DNA of 64,000 nucleotides from Spirochaeta sp. UBA5339 (GTDB lineage Bacteria; Spirochaetota; Spirochaetia; DSM-2461), in the NCBI GenBank assembly GCA_002408085.1, contig DHQL01000005.1:72475-136474 (forward strand), in the 5' to 3' direction. A model generated the notes under the pieces. The model saw only the letters and a list, made by a program, of their open reading frames with translations, ran no database searches and was not told the origin of the DNA. Of the stretch, positions 25,266 to 33,400 are shown piece by piece; the first letter of the stretch is position 1; each line of letters begins with the position of its first letter. The position numbers and the translations under genes were made by a program.

Positions 25266-26981
25266 TTACTTTGTAAAAGCGGCAGCCTGTGTTCCGGCAA
25301 TTCTACCAAAGGTAGTGATGTCGGACAGAGCGTTTCCACCCAGTCTGTTACTTCCGTGAACACCGCCTGTAACCTCACCGGCGGCGAAGAGACCGGCAAC
25401 GATGTTTCCGTCATTGTCGATAACCTGAGCTTCGGTGTTGATCTTAACACCACCCATTGTGTGGTGAACAGCGGGTCCTACCTCTACAGCGTAGAAGGGT
25501 CCGTTCTCAAGAGTACGGGGCATATCGGCGCGGCCGAAGTCGGCATCAGCACCGGAGGCTACGTAACCGTTGTAGGTTGTAAAGGTCTCGGCCAGTGTCG
25601 CTGCATCAAGGTCAAGGGCGGCAGCCAGCTCTTCAATTGTGGCGGCTTCAGTCAGAAGTCCGGCCTTGGCATAGCTTTCGATGGCTTTGAGAGACTCTCT
25701 TACACCCTGGTCGAACATCAGGAAGGATGTCTTACCAGCCTGAGCCAGAGTTGCTTCGGATACAACGTCTCTTGTTTCCAGCTCGGATACAAAGCGCTTG
25801 GCATCTCTGTTGATCAGGATGGCACCGTTACCGCGGACAGCTTCAGTGATCATCTTGTTCTTTACAGGTACTACTGTGGGGTGAGTCTGGATCTGCTCCA
25901 TATCCACCATTGCTACGTTGAGGGGTTTTACCAGTTCGATGGCGTCACCTGTTGCACCGGGAGCGTTGGTAGTTCCGAATCCGGCCAGTTCGGGTTTGAA
26001 CTGTACAACAACATCGTTGTCTGCTCCGAATCCGCCGGAGGCAAGTACAACGGCCTTGGCCGCGATGCTGTAGCTTCCGTCGGCAGTTTCAACCTTAACA
26101 CCTGTTACACCATTGGCGTCGAAGGTAATTTCGGTAACGCGGCTGTCAGTTCTGACATCGGCTACGGATTCTGCAGCCTTGTCCAGTACGGATACGAGGT
26201 GAGCCCCTGCAGCGGCGCCTCCGGCAGGTCTGTGACATCTGTTGAAAGAGGCTCCACCCATTCTTCCTACATCAGTCAGGTCAGCACCAAGGGAGATAAG
26301 CCAGTTAACAGTTTCAGAACTGTTTTCAGCCAGAACGCGAACCAGTTCGGGGTTGTTCAGGTTGTGACCGCCCTTCATGGTGTCATCGATAAATGTTTCA
26401 ATAGTATCTTCGATTCCCAGAGCTTCCTGAGGAGCTGTTTCAGCAGCGTTAAGACCACCTGTGGCGTAGTTTGTGTTACCGCCGACGAAGGGCATCTTTT
26501 CAAGAACGATAACCTTGGCACCTGCCTGAGCAGCAGCCTTGGCAGCGGAGAGTCCCGCACCGCCGGCACCGATTACAACAACATCGGCAGAGTCGTCTTT
26601 AAGTTCTGCAGCTGCGCTTTCTGTAGAAGATACTGCAGCGGCATTTCCTGTAGCTGCCTGTGCAAGAGCGCCCTGGATGGCGGCGATCAGACCGGTAGAG
26701 GTCTCAGTAGCACCTGTTACACCGTCGATATCACCGGAGTTGGCCTTGAGGGCTCTGTCCAGAATGGTTTTCATGGCGTTGATGGTGAAGTCGGATTCGG
26801 GGTTTTTAACAACCTCGATATTTTTAATAGCCTTTGAATCAACAGTTACGGCTACCTTGATGGTACCGCCGTGTCCCTGTCCCTCTCCGGTGTATGTACC
26901 GGCAGTGTAGACAGCCTTTCCTGAACAGCTCGCAAATATGAGAGCGGTCAGTACCAGTAGTGAAGCAATAATCTTTTTCAC
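25266..26981 (-). CDS. Lipoprotein flavin reductase: FMN-binding domain plus fumarate/urocanate-reductase-like FAD domain
   Basis: Protein of 571 residues exported as a lipoprotein (lipobox FASC, Cys19). Residues about 25-105 form an FMN-binding domain with DGVTGATETS; by family rule FMN is attached through phosphoester to Thr92 by ApbE. The FAD domain (about 130-570) has GAGGAGLSAAKAA, GGNTNYATGGLNA and the catalytic set THPTVVP, TEAVRGNGA, ETRDVV (proton-donor Arg), HHTMGG and NRLGGNA. There is no CxxCH haem motif, unlike Shewanella Fcc3, so electrons must enter through FMN. AGGAGATT lies 5 bases before the ATG. It would reduce an unsaturated acid at the outer face of the cytoplasmic membrane. 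Its own terminator ends the transcript before the related kinase operon. Confidence 0.9.
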   Translation of the reverse strand: MKKIIASLLVLTALIFASCSGKAVYTAGTYTGEGQGHGGTIKVAVTVDSKAIKNIEVVKNPESDFTINAMKTILDRALKANSGDIDGVTGATETSTGLIAAIQGALAQAATGNAAAVSSTESAAAELKDDSADVVVIGAGGAGLSAAKAAAQAGAKVIVLEKMPFVGGNTNYATGGLNAAETAPQEALGIEDTIETFIDDTMKGGHNLNNPELVRVLAENSSETVNWLISLGADLTDVGRMGGASFNRCHRPAGGAAAGAHLVSVLDKAAESVADVRTDSRVTEITFDANGVTGVKVETADGSYSIAAKAVVLASGGFGADNDVVVQFKPELAGFGTTNAPGATGDAIELVKPLNVAMVDMEQIQTHPTVVPVKNKMITEAVRGNGAILINRDAKRFVSELETRDVVSEATLAQAGKTSFLMFDQGVRESLKAIESYAKAGLLTEAATIEELAAALDLDAATLAETFTTYNGYVASGADADFGRADMPRTLENGPFYAVEVGPAVHHTMGGVKINTEAQVIDNDGNIVAGLFAAGEVTGGVHGSNRLGGNALSDITTFGRIAGTQAAAFTK

Positions 26982-27155
26982 TTGAATCTCCTAAATAGAA
27001 TCTCTAGATATTTATAGATAAAAATATATTGATAAATATATAGCCTTTATTTTCAGGAGGGACAATAGATTTGGTGGTTCAGGTTTTTATGGTCTTATTG
27101 GTCTGAGGGTGGAGCGCTGATCCCGGAAGATCTTTGAACGGATGAGCAGTTTAAG

Positions 27156-27183
27156 TAAAGACAGGATTTCTTTTTATCGATAC
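27156..27183 (+). promoter_or_regulatory. Possible flagellar (sigma-28-like) promoter
   Basis: TAAA (27156-27159), 16 bases, ATCGATAC (27176-27183); the usual form is TAAA-N15-GCCGATAA. It stands 48 bases before the chemoreceptor start. Match is partial. Confidence 0.35.
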
Positions 27184-27231
27184 TCTAACAGTATATAACA
27201 ATTCTATTAATAAGAAATTTCTGGAGAAACT

Positions 27232-29211
27232 ATGGCTCTGATAATTGTGAGTGTTCTGTTGGCAGTAAGCCTTGTTCTGCTGGTTCTGACTATATTCAAC
27301 AGAGAGAGGTCAATTCAGCACCTGATAAATCGGATTGATGCCTTGAGGAGAGGTTCCGAAATACCCGAGGATAAAATTTCTGTATCCTTTGTGGAACTTA
27401 AGGACTCTCTGGACGGCATCTTCAATTCAGTTGATGTCATGATGGACAGACAGGAGCAGAGCATCGGGCTCTGTGAGCGTGCGGGGATGAGACTCTCCAG
27501 AAATATTGAAAAGGCGGTGATCTCAGCCTCCCAGATCTCGGTGCATACGGAAAAGAACAGAAAGAGTGCTTTTAATCTATTTGAGAGCGTAACAGAGGGG
27601 TCTGCTGCCATTGAGGAGATCCATGCCTCTCTGGGAAGCTTCAGGAAGCAGAACGACCGGCAGAACAGATCGATTGAAGAGACAGCGGCTTCCATTTCGG
27701 CTATGGACAAGTCCATTCAGGATGTGGCGGGGATTGCGTCATCCCGGCAGGAACGGGTCAGCCATCTGATCCAGGTAACCTCTGAAGGAAGCGAAAAGAT
27801 CCGGGAAAATGAGGATGTTATCCGCAATATTCAGAAACAGGTGGATGATGTTCTCTCCCTTATAACCGTCATTAATGATATTGCCTCCCAGACAAACCTC
27901 CTTTCCATGAACGCCGCCATTGAGGCCGCCCACGCGGGAGAAGCCGGTAAGGGGTTTGCCGTTGTTGCCGAGGAGATTCGTTCTCTTGCAGAGTCAACGG
28001 CCCAGAATTCCTTAAGTATTTCCGACACCCTGAATAAGCTTGTGGAGCAGATAAACCGGGCTGGAATGATCAGCCGTGAAAGCGGTGAATCTTTCCTTGA
28101 AATTGAAAAAGGCTCACAAAATGTTTCCGATGCATTTTCAGAGATATATAGAAACACCGAAACCCTGGTAAGCAGTTCTCAGCAGCTCTATCAGGCTACC
28201 AGAGATCTTCAGGAAATAGCCGCGGAGTCCACAGAAAGTGTTCATGAAATTGAACTCGGTTCAGAGGACATTAATAAGGTGCTTCTGGATTCTAAACGTA
28301 TCGCATCCAGTCTCAGGGATGATATGGAGAAGCTTACCGATGAATCAAGAATTTCCAATTTCAATCTGACAAAAGTCTCCGATTCCTATCTTAAAAACAA
28401 CGAGGCTATTATCGATATAATGAAGGCCAGGAATGAGTATCAGGAGGGCGAAAACCTTCTTGAAAACAAGCTCTTTATTTCAAACCTTATGGTGGCCCAT
28501 GTAAACTGGATGGGCATTGCCCGGTCTATTCTGGACGGAAAAGTTGATGAAAAGGAGATTACTGATCTTGATGAAAAAAACTGCCGTCTCGGGAAATGGA
28601 TATACAGCCGGGGTGAAGCCTATATCAATGATAGGGCTAAATTCTCCAGACTGAAGGATATTCACAGTGCCCTTCACAAAAAGATCCGTGAGATTATCAC
28701 TCTGAAGAATGGTGGTGAAGACTCCGTGGCTGAGAGGGAGTTCGGTAAACTGACTGAACTGTCAGAAGAGATCATTCAGATAATTATGACCCTCGGTTAT
28801 AACGACCTTATCAGCTGGAGTGACGCGTTCAGTGTGAGTATCGATGAGTTTGACTCCCACCACAAGAAACTGCTTAAGCTGATATCAAATCTCTATGGGA
28901 AAATGGAGACCGGTGCCGGTAACGAGGTTCTGGCTGCGACTCTCGGCGAACTGATTGACTATACCGAGTACCACTTCGGAGCCGAAGAGAAGAACTTCCA
29001 TAAATATGGTTATCCCGATAGAGAGGCCCATATCAATCAGCATAATCAGCTTGTTAAAAAAGCAAAGGAACTCCACCAGGGAATCCTTAACGAAGAGGGG
29101 GTTCTGAGTATTGAGGTGCTTGATTTCCTTCAGGATTGGGTAGTTAATCATATAAACAGGGTCGATAAACAGTACTCTGATTTCTTTAAGGGGAAATCAA
29201 TTGTTGTCTGA
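27232..29211 (+). CDS. Methyl-accepting-type chemoreceptor with CZB and hemerythrin domains
   Basis: Receptor of 659 residues with one N-terminal transmembrane helix (about 2-22) and no periplasmic domain. A long coiled coil carries the signalling tip (QTNLLSMNAAIEAAHAGEAG then FAVVAEEIRSLAE, near residues 220-250). A CZB zinc-binding domain follows, with His423 (HVNW), Cys451 (NCRLGKW), His478 and His482, then a bacteriohemerythrin domain at about 525-655 with all iron ligands visible (DSHHKKL, YHFGAEEKNF, HINQHNQ, NHINRVD). CZB senses zinc or hypochlorous acid and hemerythrin binds O2 through a di-iron site, so this receptor probably reads oxygen or oxidants inside the cell. GGAGAA lies 5 bases before the ATG. 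Single gene with its own terminator. Confidence 0.92.
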   Translation: MALIIVSVLLAVSLVLLVLTIFNRERSIQHLINRIDALRRGSEIPEDKISVSFVELKDSLDGIFNSVDVMMDRQEQSIGLCERAGMRLSRNIEKAVISASQISVHTEKNRKSAFNLFESVTEGSAAIEEIHASLGSFRKQNDRQNRSIEETAASISAMDKSIQDVAGIASSRQERVSHLIQVTSEGSEKIRENEDVIRNIQKQVDDVLSLITVINDIASQTNLLSMNAAIEAAHAGEAGKGFAVVAEEIRSLAESTAQNSLSISDTLNKLVEQINRAGMISRESGESFLEIEKGSQNVSDAFSEIYRNTETLVSSSQQLYQATRDLQEIAAESTESVHEIELGSEDINKVLLDSKRIASSLRDDMEKLTDESRISNFNLTKVSDSYLKNNEAIIDIMKARNEYQEGENLLENKLFISNLMVAHVNWMGIARSILDGKVDEKEITDLDEKNCRLGKWIYSRGEAYINDRAKFSRLKDIHSALHKKIREIITLKNGGEDSVAEREFGKLTELSEEIIQIIMTLGYNDLISWSDAFSVSIDEFDSHHKKLLKLISNLYGKMETGAGNEVLAATLGELIDYTEYHFGAEEKNFHKYGYPDREAHINQHNQLVKKAKELHQGILNEEGVLSIEVLDFLQDWVVNHINRVDKQYSDFFKGKSIVV

Positions 29212-29259
29212 CATGTAATTGATTTTTAAGCTCCTTATTTACGATTGAATTAAGAAAAG

Positions 29260-29290
29260 ACCGGCCTGATTAATTGGCCGGTTTTATTTT
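29260..29290 (+). terminator. Rho-independent terminator of the chemoreceptor gene
   Basis: Stem ACCGGCC / GGCCGGT (29260-29266 with 29276-29282), loop TGATTAATT, then a T-rich tail. Confidence 0.88.
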
Positions 29291-29513
29291 ATTCCAGGGG
29301 CTTGAAAGGGTTCGCACTTTTATAGTAGAACCTTCTGAGCATGTTTTCAGGCTTAAAAAAACAGAAGAAATGGAGATTTTTTCACATATAATTGAAAAAT
29401 TATTGATTAATAATAAAATACATATTGAATTTGAATTTATTTTTTTGATTAATAAATATCTATGCTTCTATAATGATTGAAGAAGCCGAAAATAATGTAA
29501 GGAGAAACATAAA
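29291..29513. other. AT-rich spacer without a gene
   Basis: Very AT-rich upstream of 29514, especially 29385-29475, with several A/T runs that could serve as an UP element and promoter for the downstream small gene. No clear -35/-10 pair could be fixed, and no open frame is convincing. Confidence 0.5.
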
Positions 29514-29825
29514 ATGGCAAGAGCTAAAAAGACAGATAAATATGTAGATATTTACAGCGGTATGAGCTTGGATGAAATGAGATTCCTTAGAACCGAACTC
29601 GACTATGCAATTAAAGCGGAAGAGAGAGAGGCTGTAAAGAAAGCCAAAGAAGAGGGTGCCCGCAAAATGCGCGACAGACTCAAAATTCATGACAAGATCA
29701 AATTCAATGCCAGAAAGGGTGAAGTTAAATCCGGTGAAATCATCACCATTTCAATTGATAAGGTTCAGGTTCTTCTGGACAGCGGAGAAAAGAGAACCGT
29801 ACCATACCAGAAAATTGTAAAATAG
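29514..29825 (+). CDS. Small basic protein with SH3-like C-terminal half, function unknown
   Basis: Protein of 103 residues with no known family. The N-terminal half is helical and charged (LDEMRFLRTELDYAIKAEER then KAKEEGARKMRD); the C-terminal half looks like a small beta barrel (KIKFNARKGEVKSGEIITIS, then VQVLLDSGEKRTVPYQKIV). That second half resembles the short SH3/KOW-like folds found in nucleic-acid-binding proteins, so RNA or DNA binding is possible; this is inference from strand pattern alone. TAAGGAG lies 9 bases before the ATG. AT-rich upstream DNA and a strong terminator downstream suggest a highly expressed single gene. Confidence 0.7.
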   Translation: MARAKKTDKYVDIYSGMSLDEMRFLRTELDYAIKAEEREAVKKAKEEGARKMRDRLKIHDKIKFNARKGEVKSGEIITISIDKVQVLLDSGEKRTVPYQKIVK

Positions 29826-29849
29826 TTTCAGTTAATTCTGAACCCATAG

Positions 29850-29885
29850 AAACCGGCTGTTTTTGACACGCTGGTTTTTTTTTTT
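29850..29885 (+). terminator. Rho-independent terminator
   Basis: Stem AAACCGGC / GCTGGTTT (29850-29857 with 29870-29877, one G-T pair) followed by a run of eleven T overlapping the stem end. Confidence 0.88.
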
Positions 29886-29921
29886 GTAAATTCTCAAAAA
29901 TAAGGGCTTGTCCGTTTTTAA

Positions 29922-29963
29922 TACGTGCCGTTAAAATTATACGTATATAATTTCCAGCACGTA
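29922..29963. promoter_or_regulatory. Nested inverted repeats, probable operator over the -10 region
   Basis: Outer arms TACGTGC (29922-29928) and GCACGTA (29957-29963) enclose an inner dyad AAATTATA (29934-29941) / TATAATTT (29946-29953), centres one base apart. The inner dyad contains TATAAT (29946-29951), a candidate -10 box 38 bases before the next start. Confidence 0.6.
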
Positions 29964-29989
29964 CACTCACAGATAGACAGGAGACAGTT

Positions 29990-30442
29990 ATGGCCCGTAA
30001 AATCACTCTGACCGTTCCCGATGCCCTCTACAGCAAGATCAACCTCTGGAGAGATGCATTCAATCTTTCCCGCATATTTCAGGATGCCGTTACAGAGGCA
30101 ATCAGAAAAAAAGAAGAGTTTCAAAACCGGATGACCACGGACCACTCCCTTACGGATATCATCTCCAGACTTAAGAAGGAGAAGGAGGGGATGGAGAAGT
30201 CCCTTGCCGAAACGGCGGAGAAGGCCGGAGAGATCTGGGCTTCCCGGGCTCACTATGAGGAACTGATTCTGGCAGTCAACTCAGGGGGAGATACTCTATT
30301 CAAACTGCCACAGATTCAGGAAGAGCTGAAGAAGGTTATTGATCAGTTCAGTACCCTGCCCGATGCCGCGGTCAAACTGGTGCAGGACTCCTGGCTTGAG
30401 GGAGTCCGGGAGTTCTGGGGGAAAGTGAGGGACAGGTTATGA
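29990..30442 (+). CDS. Putative ribbon-helix-helix DNA-binding protein
   Basis: Protein of 150 residues. The first 45 residues (RKITLTVPDALYSKIN, then FNLSRIFQDAVTEAIRKKEE) have the beta strand plus two helices of ribbon-helix-helix regulators; the rest is a helical, charged domain of unknown kind. AGGAGA lies 7 bases before the ATG. It overlaps the giant activase gene by four bases (ATGA), so both are one operon. A nested dyad sits at the promoter, which fits autoregulation by a symmetric DNA-binding protein; the link is inferred. It could instead be a partner subunit whose strand-helix start only looks like this fold. Confidence 0.6.
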   Translation: MARKITLTVPDALYSKINLWRDAFNLSRIFQDAVTEAIRKKEEFQNRMTTDHSLTDIISRLKKEKEGMEKSLAETAEKAGEIWASRAHYEELILAVNSGGDTLFKLPQIQEELKKVIDQFSTLPDAAVKLVQDSWLEGVREFWGKVRDRL

Positions 30443-33400
30443 ATTCTATGATTCTTGGAATTGATGCGGGCTCTGTCTCCCTCAGCGCTGTTCTTGTCGA
30501 TGAAACAGGAGATATCCATGAGAGCTTTACCACGGCCCATGAAGGGAATATCCGTGATGCCCTGAAGAGGATGGAAGATACCCTGGACCTTTCAAATGCA
30601 GGGGCAGTCGCCCTGACGGGGCGGTCCGGAGGAAGAATCAGGCACAGCCGGGTTGTGGATTCCAGAATGGCCTGCATACGCTCTGCCAGAGAGAGGTTCC
30701 CCGATATCAGGTCAATCCTTCTGGTGGGGGCCGAGCAGTTTTCACTGATCCGTTTTGATTCCGACGGGAACTACAGTTCCATCCGATCCAATACATCCTG
30801 TGCCGCCGGTACGGGAAGCTTTCTGGATCAGCAGTCTGGAAGGCTGAAGCTGTCGGGGAGTGCCGAGCTCAGCAGGGTGGCCCTGGAGAACAGGGACGAA
30901 CCGCCTCTGGTGGCTACCCGCTGTGCGGTCTTTGCAAAAACAGACCTTATTCATGCACAGCAGGAGGGCTACTCCCTTTCTGCCATCAGCGACGGACTCT
31001 GCCGGGGGCTGGCAAAAAATCTGGCTGATACCCTCTTCAAGGAGGATGAAGTTATTCCACCTGTCCTCTTTACCGGAGGAGTTTCGGCCAACGGGGCAGT
31101 GGCAGAGCATCTGCAGGAGATTCTGAAGATTCCCTTTGTCATTGATCCTCTGGGAAAGCTGCAGGGGGCCTATGGCGCCGCATTGACCCTTTTCGATGAG
31201 GGAGTGCCTCAGGAGAGGGGCTCCGGGACTCTGCAGGAGTCTCTCTATTTGGAGGAGGGGAGGGACAACAGTGATTTCTATCCCCCTCTGAAGCTGGAGC
31301 TGTCGGACTACCCCGACTTCAGCAGCTACAGAAGCTGGGAGCAGCCCACTCCGGGCCGCAAGGGACAGCCCTTTGTGGAGGTGGATCTCTACAAGCCCCT
31401 CCCCCCGTCACTGAAGGCCTACCTGGGTATCGATATCGGTTCAACCAGCACCAAGGCCGTTGTCTGCTCAACTGACGGCGAGGTCTACGGTGGGTTCTAC
31501 ACCCGCACCTCAGGCCGTCCCCTTGAGGCGGTGCAGGCTCTCTTTGAGGCCCTGGAGGCGGCGGCTGAGTCCGAGAACTGCTCCCTGGAGATCAGGGGGA
31601 GCGGAACAACCGGTTCGGGGCGGAAGTTTATCGGCAAGCTGATTTCGGCGGATGTGATTCTTGATGAGATCAGCGCCCACGCCCGGGCGGCGGCGGAACT
31701 GGACCCCGAGGTGGACACCATACTGGAGATTGGCGGTCAGGATGCCAAGTTTACGGCCCTTAAGAACGGCCGGGTAACCCTCTCAGTAATGAACAATGTC
31801 TGCGCCGCGGGAACGGGAAGCTTCCTTGAGGAGCAGGCCTCCCGTCTGGGACTCTCGGTCCGAGACTATGCTCCCATGACCGAGGGGCAGAGGGCCCCCC
31901 TTGTGAGTGACCGCTGTACGGTCTTTATGGAACGGGATATCAACCATCTGCTCTCAGAGGGGTGTACGGTTCCCGAGGTTCTGACGGCGGCCCTTCATGG
32001 AGTACGGGAGAACTACCTGAGGAAGGTGGCGGTTACAGGCAGTATAGGAAAGAGAATTTTCTTTCAGGGAGCCACCGCAAAAAACAGGTCCCTTGTGGCC
32101 GCCTTTGAGCAGAAGCTGGAGCAGGAGATCCTGGTCTCCCCCTTCTGCCATCTGACCGGAGCCCTCGGTGCCGCCCTTACCCTGAGAGACGGGAGTATCG
32201 ACTCCTCTGTCTTTCCGGGGCTGGAGCTCTGCAGGAAGAGTATTCCCCTGCGTCAGGAGGTCTGCACCATCTGCGGCAATCACTGCAAGCTCACAGTGGC
32301 CGATCTTGACGGACGCTCCGTGGCCTTCGGCTTTCTCTGCGGCAGGGACTATGAGAGTGAAGGTTATGTAAACAGAAACTCCAGCGGCTGGAACCTGCTG
32401 AAGGAGAGAAACGGATTGGAAAGATCTCTTAAGAGGGAATTTGTCTCCGAAGGGACCCCGAAGGGCGGGGCGGAAGCCCTCTCCGGTCCTGTTGTGGGTA
32501 TTCCCGATGCCCTCTTCCTTGTTGAGGACAGGGCCTGGTGGGAGGTCTTCTTCAGGGAGCTGGGCATCAGAACCATCACAACCTTCGGGATGAAGGACTC
32601 CATAGCCCGGGGCAAACCCCTGACGGGCTCCGAGTTCTGCGCCCCAATCAGTTCCCTCTTCGGTCATGCCCATGAGCTTCTGGACAGGGGCGCGGACTAT
32701 ATCTTTCTGCCCCACTATCTGGAACGGAAGCAGGGGAAGGACGGAGAGCGGAGAAAGTTCTGCTACTTCACCCAGTTTTCCTCGGCCCTTGTGAGTCAGG
32801 GGATCGATCCCGGCAGGATCATATCTCCTCTGGGAGCCACCAGGTACTCCCTCTTTCAGCTCAAAGGGGAACTTCACAAGTCCCTTTCGGCCCTGCCTGA
32901 TCTGAAACGGGGCTATCTTCAGGTTTCCAATGCCCTGGACCGGGCACAGGAGTTCCGCCGGAGCTATGAAAAAGGTCTGCACTCCCTCTTTGAAAAGGGA
33001 AGCAGCCGGGAGGAGGAGAGGACCGATGTGGTCCTTCTGGGACGTCCCTACTCTGTCCTTCCCGAGGGGATGAACAAGGGCATCCCTGAGATCTTCGGCA
33101 CCCTGGGCATCCGGGTCTTCTATCAGGATATGCTGGACTTCGACGGAGTAGACTTTGAATCCATTGACGGACTCCTGAAGGAGATCAACTGGAACTTCGG
33201 TGAGAAGATCCTCAAGGCCGCTGAGCTGATTGTCAGAACAGAGGGACTCTACCCCGTGCTTCTTACCTCCTTCAAATGCGGACCCGACTCCTTTCTCCAG
33301 GACTACTTCAGAAAGATCATGGAGGCCAACGACAAACCCTATCTGATTCTGGAACTGGATGAACATGATTCGGCCGTGGGCTATGAGACCCGCATCGAAG

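Noticed and set aside
25356..26837. Long plus-strand open frame opposite the FMN/FAD reductase
   Set aside because: Cys/Ser/Gly-rich nonsense translation complementary to a gene with intact flavin motifs.
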